Shown here: positions 17,177 through 25,347 of the stretch, piece by piece
Layout of the letters: each line of letters starts with the position of its first letter
Numbering within the stretch: the first letter of the stretch is position 1
Assembly: GCF_004340975.1 (NCBI RefSeq)
Contig: NZ_SLXA01000016.1
Span: 1-54,934, forward strand
DNA length: 54,934 bases
From: Frisingicoccus caecimuris
Lineage (GTDB): Bacteria; Bacillota; Clostridia; Lachnospirales; Lachnospiraceae
Reading direction: 5' to 3'
Notes under the pieces: model-generated
What the model saw: only the letters and a program-made list of their open reading frames with translations
Database searches by the model: none
Told to the model about the DNA's origin: nothing
Program-made: the position numbers and the translations under genes

Positions 17177-18196
17177 ATGAAAAAAAGGGTGATTATTGAT
17201 TGTGACCCGGGTATTGATGACAGCCTTGCTCTGATGTATGCGTTGTCTGAGGAGGCGTTGGATGTGATCGGTATCACTGTTGTCTGCGGCAATGTGCCGA
17301 CAGATATAGGCGTTGAAAATGCCAGAAAGGTATGTCGCCTGATGGGACGGACAGATATCCCGGTGTATGCCGGAGCGTCGGTGCCTTTGAAACGTCCTCT
17401 GGTGACAGCCCAGGATACGCATGGTATGGATGGCCTGGGTGAGACGGGTATACCTGAGGTCCCGGAAAGTGAATGGCCTTATGACCGTTTGATTAATTTC
17501 GGACAAGATGAACAGCCTGGGGCAGCCGGACATCAAAAAATGGCCAATCTGCCGGAAGGGGCAGGCTTTATTTTGAAGTCTCTGTCAGAAGGCCCGCTTT
17601 CAGTGATTGCTATTGGCCCCCTTACAAATATCGCTATGGCACTGGATTATAAGCCGGAGCTCTTTGAGCATATGGAACGGTTTGTATCTATGGGCGGTAA
17701 TTTTAAGAGCTTTGGGAACTGTTCTCCGGTGGCCGAGTTTAATTACTGGGTTGACCCGGAAGCAGCCAGATATGTTTTTGAACATTTAAAATGTCCGGTA
17801 GAAATGGTCGGTCTGGATGTGACTCGGCGAATCGTGCTGACGACGGAGATGATTCGGGGGCTTGAGGGTCTGGATGATGCGAAAGCAGATTTTATTGTAA
17901 AGATCACCCGATTTTATGTGGATTTTCATAAGAAACAGGAAGGTATTGACGGCTGTGTCATTAATGATCCGCTGGCCGTGGGATACTTTTTAGATAAAAA
18001 ATTATGTTCTGGCATTGATGCCTATACGACGGTGGAAACAGAAGGCTTATCTGTGGGCCAGAGCATTGTGGATGAAAAAGGGTTTTGGAAAAAAGAACCC
18101 AATAGTCATGTTTTGACACGAGTGGATTCCCAACGTTTTATGCGCCGTTTTATGACAGCTTTGTTTGGCAGCAGAGGGAAGGGAGTCCTTCAATGA
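17177..18196 (+). CDS. queK: nucleoside hydrolase, likely queuosine hydrolase QueK
   Basis: A 339-aa enzyme of the inosine-uridine hydrolase (IunH) family. The calcium and ribose binding motif DCDPGIDDSLAL is at residues 8-19, with family motifs such as AIGPLTNIA and VINDPLAV. It hydrolyses the N-glycosidic bond of a nucleoside. The specific call to queuosine is context based: in Clostridioides difficile a dedicated nucleosidase (QueK) works with an ECF transporter (QrtT) and a radical SAM lyase (QueL), and the same trio follows here, behind a candidate preQ1 riboswitch. I chose ATG 17177 (GGAG at 7 nt) over 17171. Its stop overlaps the next gene (ATGA). Confidence 0.78.
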   Translation: MKKRVIIDCDPGIDDSLALMYALSEEALDVIGITVVCGNVPTDIGVENARKVCRLMGRTDIPVYAGASVPLKRPLVTAQDTHGMDGLGETGIPEVPESEWPYDRLINFGQDEQPGAAGHQKMANLPEGAGFILKSLSEGPLSVIAIGPLTNIAMALDYKPELFEHMERFVSMGGNFKSFGNCSPVAEFNYWVDPEAARYVFEHLKCPVEMVGLDVTRRIVLTTEMIRGLEGLDDAKADFIVKITRFYVDFHKKQEGIDGCVINDPLAVGYFLDKKLCSGIDAYTTVETEGLSVGQSIVDEKGFWKKEPNSHVLTRVDSQRFMRRFMTALFGSRGKGVLQ

Positions 18197-18774
18197 GTGA
18201 TGGAAGAAATTTTACAACATTGAAACAGTGTATGGTCGCACTTGGAATCGTTTTAAATATTGTGGGAGCTTTTATTGCTCTGAACCTGAGACTGCCCGTT
18301 TATTTAGATTCAATCGGAACCGTGCTGTCCGGCGCACTTTTAGGCCCGGTTTACGGTGTGGCGACAGGGGTGCTCGGAAGTTTTATCAGTGGCATCACTT
18401 TCGATGTTTACTCCTTATACTATGCTCCGGTACAAATTTTGACCGGATTGATGGCCGGATGGATGTTTCGGACAAAGTGGCTCCGGGGTTACCGGCTTCC
18501 AATCGGAGGTTTGGCTCTATCCCTGCCGACTTCCATTGCCAGTGCAGCAATTACGGCATTTCTTTTTGGAGGCATTACATCGTCTGGCTCTTCGTATCTG
18601 GTTGTTTTAATGAGCAAGCTTGGGATGAATCTGACACTGAGTTGTTTTCTTGTTCAGGTATTGACGGATTATGCGGACAAATTGATTGCAGTTTTGTTGG
18701 TGGCAGCGGTGTTAAAGGTGTTGACACCGGAGATGAAGATGAAAATTCGGGGAGGCAGAAATGGAGCGTTATAG
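18193..18774 (+). CDS. qrtT: ECF transporter S component, likely queuosine/queuine uptake (QrtT-like)
   Basis: A 193-aa membrane protein with about five to six hydrophobic segments. GAFIALNLRLPVYLDSIGT and LLGPVYGVATGVLGSFISG are typical of a family of ECF substrate-binding (S) subunits; such proteins pair with shared EcfA/A'/T modules encoded elsewhere. The start overlaps the queK stop and its end overlaps queL by 14 nt, so the three genes are translationally coupled. Substrate assignment to queuosine precursors is inferred from the neighbouring hydrolase, radical SAM protein and riboswitch. Confidence 0.72.
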   Translation: MSDGRNFTTLKQCMVALGIVLNIVGAFIALNLRLPVYLDSIGTVLSGALLGPVYGVATGVLGSFISGITFDVYSLYYAPVQILTGLMAGWMFRTKWLRGYRLPIGGLALSLPTSIASAAITAFLFGGITSSGSSYLVVLMSKLGMNLTLSCFLVQVLTDYADKLIAVLLVAAVLKVLTPEMKMKIRGGRNGAL

Positions 18775-19450
18775 CCGGATTACAAATAAAAATCAAAGGG
18801 AAATTGTTTTGCTGAAGGCAAAACCCTGTGCCTGGGGGAAGTGCCGCTTCTGCGATTATATCGATGATAATTCGGAAAATATTCCGGAGATGATCCGATT
18901 GAACCGGGAAGTCCTTTCAAATGTCACCGGGGAGTTTGGTGTGCTTGAAGTTATTGATTCGGCCAGTTGTTTTGAATTGCCGGAGGAGACTCTTTGGGAT
19001 ATAAAAAAAGTGATTCAAAAGTGCGGGATAAAAAAACTGTTTTTTGAAAGTCACTGGATGTACCGACGTCGGTTGGATGAAATGAGGGAGTATTTTGGAA
19101 TCCCTATCGTGTATAAGATTGGTGTCGAAACCTTTGATAATGATTTTAGAGAAAATTATTTGAATAAGCATGCGGATTTTAAAGAACCGGAAGAGGTCGC
19201 AGCTTATTTTGATTCCCCATGTCTGATGGTCGGAATCAAAGGTCAGACGCGGGAAATGATTGCCAGAGACATTAAAATCTTAAAAAATAATTTTAAATTG
19301 GGGACCATCAATGTGTATACAGATAACACAACAGATGTGAAAAAAGATCCGGAACTAATTCAGTGGTTTGCCAAAGAGTACGGGTGGCTTGTGGAGGATC
19401 CGGCGGTTGAAGTTCTTTTTGAAAATACAGATTTTGGAGTCGGCGATTGA
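18761..19450 (+). CDS. queL: radical SAM protein, likely queuine lyase QueL
   Basis: A 229-aa protein, short for a radical SAM enzyme. It has a cluster motif CAWGKCRFC (C23, C28, C31), a CX4CX2C spacing instead of the canonical CX3CX2C. QueL of C. difficile is a radical SAM enzyme that releases preQ1 from queuine; the operon partners (nucleosidase and ECF S protein) and the preQ1-type leader support the same role here. The product would then be used by Tgt, encoded at 42032. GGGGAGG lies 5 nt before the ATG, inside qrtT. A strong terminator follows. Confidence 0.72.
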   Translation: MERYSRITNKNQREIVLLKAKPCAWGKCRFCDYIDDNSENIPEMIRLNREVLSNVTGEFGVLEVIDSASCFELPEETLWDIKKVIQKCGIKKLFFESHWMYRRRLDEMREYFGIPIVYKIGVETFDNDFRENYLNKHADFKEPEEVAAYFDSPCLMVGIKGQTREMIARDIKILKNNFKLGTINVYTDNTTDVKKDPELIQWFAKEYGWLVEDPAVEVLFENTDFGVGD

Positions 19451-19460
19451 TGAAGAAAAT

Positions 19461-19506
19461 AAAAAAGGTGTTTTACCTGAGAAAGTTCAGGTAAAGCACC
19501 TTTTTT
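19461..19506. terminator. strong bidirectional terminator
   Basis: AAAAAAGGTG then TTTACCTG (19461-19479) pairs with CAGGTAAA, CACC and a TTTTTT tail (19488-19506). It has A and T runs on both sides and separates the convergent queL and yhfC genes. Confidence 0.9.
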
Positions 19507-19522
19507 GTTATAGCAGAGCGTC

Positions 19523-20347
19523 TTAATATTCTTCATAGCGAAGCGACTGGTATTGTCGGTAAGCAAATATGGATACCGCAATGGTATAGATGACGACAAT
19601 TGCTTCGAGCAGCAGCAGGTTGGTGACAAGGCCGGTCTGGTAGAAGACGGCGATGACATCGATCAGTGCATGAAGAGCTATCGGAACAAGAATATAAGCG
19701 TATTTTTTGCGTACAACAGCTTTATAAACAAGAACGGATAAAGCAATCTGTAAAACAAGGGCTGCCATCCGCTCAACACCGGACAGGATATAGGATGAAG
19801 TCGGTGTGTCAATTAATGTATTCAGCAGGGATGTAACGCTGGCGGCGGCTTCCGGACTGCTGGCCTGTCCGGCGTAGGCTTCGACACTGCCGTAATCGTT
19901 CAGAGCAATGGCAATCATAAGGTTTTGGAGCATGGAAAAAGAACCAAGAATGACGGCTTCAATACCTCCATGGCCGATGCCATAAATAATAGAATTTTCC
20001 CGTCGGTATATAAAACGTTTCATGACTGTCATCATGCAAAGGAAACGGCCAAATTCTTCAAAGATACCAGCAGCCAGACCGCCATAGATCGCATAAAGAA
20101 ACGGGTTGTTCAAAATAGCCTGGCTAAGAGCCGTTGTTCCTGAAAGAAAATATTCGTGAGCAAAGCTTTCCAGGACAAGGGCAAAAATAACAAAAGTAAT
20201 CGCGCCAAAGAAGAATGGCGCCGCTTTCACCTGAAAGCGATTTTTAAATACGATCAGCAGAACAATGGGAACCGCAATGCACAAAACACCGGTGAATCCC
20301 ATGGCAAGAAGCGATGTCTGCGGAATAAGGGGTGCGATTGTTGTCAT
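19523..20347 (-). CDS. YhfC family intramembrane metalloprotease-like protein
   Basis: A 274-aa polytopic membrane protein with about seven hydrophobic segments. The family signatures are FEEFGRF, GIGHGGIEA and a late HALID; the Glu and His residues form the putative metal/glutamic protease centre shared with CPBP-type proteases. The physiological substrate is unknown. The start at 20347 has AGGAGG 9 nt upstream; a longer in-frame start at 20401 is rejected. It is divergent from the GntR operon. Confidence 0.85.
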   Translation of the reverse strand: MTTIAPLIPQTSLLAMGFTGVLCIAVPIVLLIVFKNRFQVKAAPFFFGAITFVIFALVLESFAHEYFLSGTTALSQAILNNPFLYAIYGGLAAGIFEEFGRFLCMMTVMKRFIYRRENSIIYGIGHGGIEAVILGSFSMLQNLMIAIALNDYGSVEAYAGQASSPEAAASVTSLLNTLIDTPTSSYILSGVERMAALVLQIALSVLVYKAVVRKKYAYILVPIALHALIDVIAVFYQTGLVTNLLLLEAIVVIYTIAVSIFAYRQYQSLRYEEY

Positions 20348-20417
20348 AATTAAAATCCTCCTAATAAAATATAGTATACCTTTTTTAGAAGGAAAAAACA
20401 ACCATGGAAATTATCTG

Positions 20418-20467
20418 TTGACAATGTATATATACAGTGCTATATTGTATATATAAGGTATATACAA
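20418..20467 (+). promoter_or_regulatory. promoter with overlapping GntR/YtrA-type operators
   Basis: TTGACA (20418-20423), a 17-nt spacer and TATATT (20441-20446) form a near-consensus promoter. The spacer contains the perfect 12-bp palindrome TGTATATATACA (20425-20436). Overlapping the -10 and downstream is a perfect inverted repeat TTGTATATA-N5-TATATACAA (20445-20467). Such TGTATA-rich palindromes suit YtrA-type GntR repressors, so the operon is probably autorepressed. Confidence 0.75.
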
Positions 20468-20533
20468 TAAGAAAAATAATTACACTGTGAAAAGCTTTGC
20501 GGGCAGACGTGTCAGCAGATTGGAGGTAACAAT

Positions 20534-20908
20534 GTGAATATATTTATTAGTAATTCGGGAGATGTACCGATTTATGAACAGATTACAAGTCAGATTAAAG
20601 ATATGATCATGCGGGGAGAGCTTAAAGGCGGAGATGCCTTGCCTTCTATGCGTGCTCTTGCGAAAGATTTACATATCAGCGTGATCACCACAAAGCGGGC
20701 TTATGAAGAATTAGAACGGGACGGTTTTATTCATACGATGGTCGGACGGGGAAGTTTTATAGCCGATGCCAACATGGAGATGATGAAAGAAGAGCAGTAC
20801 AGGAAGATTGAGGGAATACTGACGGAAGGCGTCCGATTGGCCAAAAGCAGCGGTATCAGCTGTGAAGAACTACAGGAGATTATACAGATGGTCTATGAGG
20901 AGGATTGA
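20534..20908 (+). CDS. GntR family transcriptional regulator, YtrA subfamily
   Basis: A 124-aa regulator: a GntR winged helix-turn-helix (PIYEQITSQIKDMIMRGEL, then LPSMRALAKDLHISVITTKR) and a short ~45-residue helical tail, the length and layout of the YtrA subfamily. These repress ABC-transporter operons that respond to cell-envelope stress. The start is GTG at 20534, with GGAGG 7 nt upstream. The two palindromes in the promoter are its likely binding sites, and the two downstream genes form the ABC transporter it controls. Confidence 0.9.
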   Translation: MNIFISNSGDVPIYEQITSQIKDMIMRGELKGGDALPSMRALAKDLHISVITTKRAYEELERDGFIHTMVGRGSFIADANMEMMKEEQYRKIEGILTEGVRLAKSSGISCEELQEIIQMVYEED

Positions 20909-20910
20909 AG

Positions 20911-21768
20911 ATGGAATATTTAATTGAAGTGGAAAATTTAAATAAAACCTATCCTGGATTTTCTTTGAAAAATGTTAATTTTAAAGTCCCGGGTGGATGT
21001 ATTATGGGTCTGGTAGGCGAGAACGGCGCCGGAAAATCGACGACGATCAAGGCAATTGTTGATCTGATCCATACGGATAGTGGCAACATTCGGGTGCTTG
21101 GAAAGGATATTCGAAAAAAAGGTAAAGAGATTCGGGAGGATATCGGCGTTGTTCTTGATGGTGCCAGTTTTCATGAGATTTTGAGAGCAAAGGAAATTGG
21201 TAAATTTATGGGAAAGATTTATCGGAACTGGGATGAAAAATATTATCAGAGACTTTTAAAAACCTTTACGGTTCCCGGAAATAAACCGATCAAGGAGTTT
21301 TCAACAGGTATGCGGATGAAACTTATGATCGTGGCGGCCATGGCCCATCATCCGAAGCTGTTGATTCTTGATGAGGCGACCAGCGGTCTGGATCCGGTAG
21401 TCAGAGATGAGATCCTCGATATGTTTCAGGAGTTTATCCAGGATGAAGCACACAGTGTTTTGATTTCATCCCATATAACCAGTGATTTGGAAAAGGTGGC
21501 CGATTATATTACTTTTATTCATAAAGGTGAGATTTTCTTATCGGAGGAAAAAGACCGGATCATGGAAGAGTATGGTATCGTCCGGTGCCGTCCGGAAGAT
21601 TTGGCTTCCATTGCACCGGATATGATTGTCGGTGTCAGCAGAGGGGCTTACAGTTGTGATGTTCTTGTGAATCAGAGAGAAAGAGTAAAACAGCAGTATC
21701 CGGACATGATGATCAATCGAATCAAACTGGAAGATGTTCTTTTATTTAAGGTGAAAGGAGATAAGTAA
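20911..21768 (+). CDS. ABC transporter ATP-binding protein
   Basis: A 285-aa ATPase. Walker A is GENGAGKST (about 35-43), the signature region is the degenerate EFSTGMRMKLM in place of LSGGQ, as is common in the drug/antibiotic-type exporter ATPases, and Walker B is LLILDEATSGLD, followed by the H-loop SSHIT. The C-terminal ~70 residues are a variable domain. The start at 20911 follows GAGGAGG by 8 nt. It sits 2 nt after the GntR gene and 1 nt before its permease, so the pair is an ABC-2 exporter probably involved in envelope stress or peptide resistance. Confidence 0.9.
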   Translation: MEYLIEVENLNKTYPGFSLKNVNFKVPGGCIMGLVGENGAGKSTTIKAIVDLIHTDSGNIRVLGKDIRKKGKEIREDIGVVLDGASFHEILRAKEIGKFMGKIYRNWDEKYYQRLLKTFTVPGNKPIKEFSTGMRMKLMIVAAMAHHPKLLILDEATSGLDPVVRDEILDMFQEFIQDEAHSVLISSHITSDLEKVADYITFIHKGEIFLSEEKDRIMEEYGIVRCRPEDLASIAPDMIVGVSRGAYSCDVLVNQRERVKQQYPDMMINRIKLEDVLLFKVKGDK

Positions 21769-21769
21769 T

Positions 21770-22408
21770 ATGAGTGGATTGTTGGTTAAGGAATATTACA
21801 CTTTGCGTCGTTATTTCAAACAATACATACTTTTATATATCTTTTTTGGCGTGATCAGTATTTATATGGAGTCTCTGATTTATTTTCAGGCGATGGTCAC
21901 CATGAGCATGAGTATGTTGATTTTTACCGGTATGAGTTATGATGCGATGGCCGGATGGGATAAATTTGTTATGACCATGCCTGTGAGCCGAAAAGAGGTT
22001 GTTTTATCGAAATATGTGAGCTGTGTGATTTACGCAGCAAGCGCACTTATCATAAGCATCATATTTTCCGTCATCGTTAACAGTATTCATCCGATAGGAA
22101 ACAGCAGCCTGATGATGATGCTCACTATGGCGGCGACGTTATGTTGTCTCATTTTTATTATTTATTCCATTTTGCTTCCTATGATTTTTAAATTGGGAGT
22201 TGAAAAAACCCGGATTTTGATGATAGCGATCATTATGATACCTATCTTTATAATATTGGGTGTGGCCGACTATCTTCCTAAAACAGCTTTGGATTTTATA
22301 GAACAGCATCGTACAATATTCGGAGTGGTCGGAGTTGTCATGTCCATCTTAATTTATATTATTTCCTATTTTATCAGCGTGGGTATTTTCAGCAAAAAAG
22401 AATTTTGA
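21770..22408 (+). CDS. ABC-2 type transporter permease
   Basis: A 212-aa protein with about six hydrophobic segments and the conserved loop MTMPVSRKEVVLSKY seen in ABC2_membrane_5 permeases that pair with YtrA-regulated ATPases. AAAGGAGA precedes the ATG. It starts 1 nt after the ATPase gene, and a strong hairpin follows. The substrate cannot be read from the sequence. Confidence 0.88.
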   Translation: MSGLLVKEYYTLRRYFKQYILLYIFFGVISIYMESLIYFQAMVTMSMSMLIFTGMSYDAMAGWDKFVMTMPVSRKEVVLSKYVSCVIYAASALIISIIFSVIVNSIHPIGNSSLMMMLTMAATLCCLIFIIYSILLPMIFKLGVEKTRILMIAIIMIPIFIILGVADYLPKTALDFIEQHRTIFGVVGVVMSILIYIISYFISVGIFSKKEF

Positions 22409-22425
22409 ATTCAACCGATAAAACA

Positions 22426-22463
22426 GACCCTTTATCCGCCGGTATTTCGGCGGGTAAAGGGTC
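22426..22463. terminator. GC-rich terminator hairpin
   Basis: GACCCTTTAtCCGCCG (22426-22441) pairs with CGGCGGgTAAAGGGTC (22448-22463), loop GTATTT. A T-rich flank exists on the minus-strand side. It separates the convergent permease and ABC-F genes. Confidence 0.8.
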
Positions 22464-22483
22464 AAGTTGTTTACAGTCAATTA

Positions 22484-24124
22484 TTATTCTTCTTCGTCTT
22501 CAATCTGTTCATCCATATTCATGATCTGACGTTTTCTGGCCAGTTCGTCATTTTCCAGATATTCGTCGTAAGTACACTGTTTATCAATCAGACCGCCTGG
22601 AGTAATCTCCATAATGCGGTTGGCCGTTGTCTGAACAAACTGGTGGTCCTGGGACGTGAAGAGCAGGACGCCCGGGTATTTGATCAGGCCGTTATTCAGG
22701 GCGGTGATGGATTCCATGTCCAGATGGTTGGTCGGCTCATCGAGAATCATCGTGTTGGCGCCGGACATCATCATGCGGGAGAGCATACAGCGTACCCGCT
22801 CGCCGCCGGAGAGAACGTTCACCCGCTTCAGACCGTCGTCACCGGAGAAGAGCATACGGCCTAAGAAGCCGCGGACATAGGTGACATCCTTTTCCGGAGA
22901 CCATGGCATCATCCAGTCAACGATGGTGTCGTCACTGGCGAACTCCTTTGTATTGTCCTTCGGAAAATAGGCTTGGGAGGTGGTCACACCCCATTTATAG
23001 GTTCCTTCGTCCGGTTCCATTTCACCGGCCAGGATTTTAAAAAGGGTGGTCGTGGCATTGACATTTGGTCCGACAAAGGCCACCTTATCATCATGACCCA
23101 GGGTAAAGGAGATATTGTCCAACATCTTTACACCGTCGATGGTCTTGGAAATACCGTCCACCATGAGAACTTCATTGCCGATGTCACGGTTTGGTTTGAA
23201 ATCAATATATGGATATTTACGGCTGGAAGGACGGATGTCATCCAGTTCAATTTTTTCAAGGGCCCGTTTACGGGAGGTTGCCTGTTTGGATTTGGAAGCG
23301 TTGGCGCTGAACCGCTGGATAAATTCCTGAAGTTCTTTGATCTTTTCTTCTTTTTTCTTATTGGCTTCCTTCATCTGTTTGATCATCAACTGGCTGGATT
23401 CATACCAGAAATCATAGTTTCCGGCATAGAGCTGAATCTTGCCATAGTCGATATCTGCAATATGGGTACAGACTTTATTTAAGAAGTATCGGTCATGGGA
23501 TACGACGATGACCGTATTCTCAAAGTTAATGAGGAATTCTTCCAGCCAGGCAATAGCGTCCAGATCCAGGTGGTTGGTCGGCTCGTCCAGAAGAAGGACG
23601 TCCGGATTACCGAAGAGGGCTTTGGCGAGGAGAACTTTGACTTTTTGTCCGCCGTCCAGGTCACGCATCATGGAATAGTGGAGATCCGGTTCGATGCCCA
23701 GACCATTTAAGAGGATGGCCGCATCACTTTCGGCTTCCCAACCGTTTAATTCGGCAAATTCGCCTTCCAGTTCACTGGCACGGATACCGTCTTCCTCGGT
23801 GAAGTCTTCCTTCATATAAATAGCGTCTTTTTCTTTCATAATTTCATAAAGGCGGGCATTCCCCATGATCACCGTATCCAGGACCTGAAAATCATCATAT
23901 TTATAGTGGTCCTGTTCAAGTACGGAGAGGCGTTCTCCCTGATTCATGGTAATATCGCCTTTACTTGGTTCCAGTTTTCCGGAAAGAATTTTTAAGAAAG
24001 TGGATTTTCCGGCGCCGTTGGCACCGATCAAACCATAACAGTTACCTTCGGTAAATTTAATATTTACATCTTCAAATAACGCACGTTTTCCCAAACGCAG
24101 AGTCACATTGTTTGCACTAATCAT
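22484..24124 (-). CDS. ykpA: ABC-F family ATPase, YkpA/YbiT-like
   Basis: A 546-aa soluble protein with two ATPase domains and no membrane part. The first has Walker A GANGAGKST and Walker B LLLDEPTNHLD; the second has signature LSGGERVRC and Walker B MILDEPTNHLD. The second Walker A is degenerate (GPNVNATTT, no Lys), which fits the YkpA subfamily as I know it. The inter-domain linker (RFSANASKSKQATSRKR) is the basic P-site interaction region of ABC-F translation factors. A role at the ribosome is inferred from family. It is monocistronic. Confidence 0.88.
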   Translation of the reverse strand: MISANNVTLRLGKRALFEDVNIKFTEGNCYGLIGANGAGKSTFLKILSGKLEPSKGDITMNQGERLSVLEQDHYKYDDFQVLDTVIMGNARLYEIMKEKDAIYMKEDFTEEDGIRASELEGEFAELNGWEAESDAAILLNGLGIEPDLHYSMMRDLDGGQKVKVLLAKALFGNPDVLLLDEPTNHLDLDAIAWLEEFLINFENTVIVVSHDRYFLNKVCTHIADIDYGKIQLYAGNYDFWYESSQLMIKQMKEANKKKEEKIKELQEFIQRFSANASKSKQATSRKRALEKIELDDIRPSSRKYPYIDFKPNRDIGNEVLMVDGISKTIDGVKMLDNISFTLGHDDKVAFVGPNVNATTTLFKILAGEMEPDEGTYKWGVTTSQAYFPKDNTKEFASDDTIVDWMMPWSPEKDVTYVRGFLGRMLFSGDDGLKRVNVLSGGERVRCMLSRMMMSGANTMILDEPTNHLDMESITALNNGLIKYPGVLLFTSQDHQFVQTTANRIMEITPGGLIDKQCTYDEYLENDELARKRQIMNMDEQIEDEEE

Positions 24125-24218
24125 GTTTCAATACCTTTCTGTTGTTGTTCCTGTTAAATCACACGTATTCTATTTTATCGGAAATCCCTGAATTTGCAAG
24201 AACTTTCCAACAGAATTC

Positions 24219-25052
24219 TCAACTGTGGAGTGCTTTTTTCGGACAATTGTCTACACAGTTCATGCAGAGAATACATTCGGTGCCATTTTCGCGGCTTCTG
24301 GCATTGTCAAGCATGTCCACGTTCATTGGACAGAGCTGTTTGCATTTTCCGCAGGAAATACATTTTTCTTTATCCACCGTAATGCGGATTCGGGCGAAAT
24401 AGCTCATCGGTTTTAAAAATATGGTGATCGGGCAGATATATTTGCAAAAAGCCCGATTATCCCTGAAAGCAAAAGCCAGACAGATTCCTGTTATATAATA
24501 GAGCACATTACCAATGATAAAGCTGTAAAACATTACCCGTTCGATATTGGGCACATGGAAAACGAAGAGGGCGCCAACGAAAAGGAAGGCTGAAACAAAG
24601 GTAATATATCGGATAAAACCAATGTTCTTTCTCGGAGTATTCGGATGCTTAAAAGGCAGAAGGTCCAGAATCATGGCGGTCCAGCAGGCATAGCCGCACC
24701 AGCCCCGGCCAAAAAACAGAGGACCAAAGATTTTTGCGACGGCATAATGGATGGTTGCTGCTTCAAAAACTCCCAGAAACAGATAATACCAAAAGCCTTC
24801 AATCTGCATATTTTCATTGGAAATAAAACCGAGATAAACAAGCATATACAATCCCACGCCGAGCTGAACGACCAGACGGGCATGTTTAAATTTGTTGATA
24901 TACAGGCAGAGACCTATGAAAAGAAAGCCGCCGATATATGTAAAATTAAATAAATAAAAGATATTGTCCAGAGTCTGCCATAAAGTGATGGCAATCGTTT
25001 CGAAAATAGCTAAAAAGATGAGCGCAGGGACATATTTTTTCAGGGTGTTCAT
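24219..25052 (-). CDS. NapH-like 4Fe-4S membrane protein
   Basis: A 277-aa protein with five or more membrane segments, the polyferredoxin motif FGRGWCGYACW and a further C-x3-C (CKYICP) in the membrane part, and two 4Fe-4S clusters near the C terminus (CISCGKCKQLCP and CILCMNCVDNCP). This is the NapH/MauN-type layout that moves electrons between membrane quinone or flavin carriers and a partner. The partner is not encoded nearby. I chose ATG 25052, with GAAGGA upstream; the longer starts at 25070 and 25112 have weaker sites. Confidence 0.83.
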   Translation of the reverse strand: MNTLKKYVPALIFLAIFETIAITLWQTLDNIFYLFNFTYIGGFLFIGLCLYINKFKHARLVVQLGVGLYMLVYLGFISNENMQIEGFWYYLFLGVFEAATIHYAVAKIFGPLFFGRGWCGYACWTAMILDLLPFKHPNTPRKNIGFIRYITFVSAFLFVGALFVFHVPNIERVMFYSFIIGNVLYYITGICLAFAFRDNRAFCKYICPITIFLKPMSYFARIRITVDKEKCISCGKCKQLCPMNVDMLDNARSRENGTECILCMNCVDNCPKKALHS

Positions 25053-25347
25053 AGGATTTCCTTCTTTCATTCTTGATAGTTCTATTTTATCATTAAAATA
25101 AAGTACCGTCACTTAATTTTGCATGATATACTACCATTTAAAGGGAGGAAGATTTTGTAAAAATAAATTCAAAGGCAAAAATATACATAAGAACGGCGGC
25201 TTTTGGAGACTTCTATCATAAAGGTCATAAAAGCGAAAGATATTATAGGAGCAGAATTTGCAGAATTTTGGTTGACGCAGATGAATGAATCTTTTATCAT
25301 AGACTAATGCAAAGAAACTGAGAACATCAAATTGTGGGGGAAGAAAA
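25053..25347 (+). promoter_or_regulatory. intergenic region with a promoter for the purine permease
   Basis: A stretch of ~295 nt without a gene. TTGACG (25272-25277), a 17-nt spacer and TATCAT (25295-25300) form a plausible promoter 48 nt before the permease start. I looked for the purine riboswitch core expected for such genes and did not find it. Nothing else stands out. Confidence 0.55.

Noticed and set aside
18228-18815. 195-codon reading frame overlapping qrtT in another frame
   Set aside because: Cys- and Arg-rich translation, no ribosome binding site, and fully overlaps the well-supported ECF S gene and queL start.
22643-23482. Long plus-strand frames opposite the ABC-F gene
   Set aside because: They are antisense shadows of a high-confidence gene with strong codon bias; none has a ribosome binding site or family motif.
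22484-24124. Second Walker A of the ABC-F protein lacks Lys (GPNVNATTT)
   Set aside because: The same loss, as I recall, is seen in Bacillus YkpA-type proteins, so it is a subfamily trait rather than a novelty here.
25053-25347. Purine riboswitch expected before the AzgA/PbuG-like permease
   Set aside because: The conserved core and three-way junction pattern were not found in the leader; only an ordinary promoter is visible.
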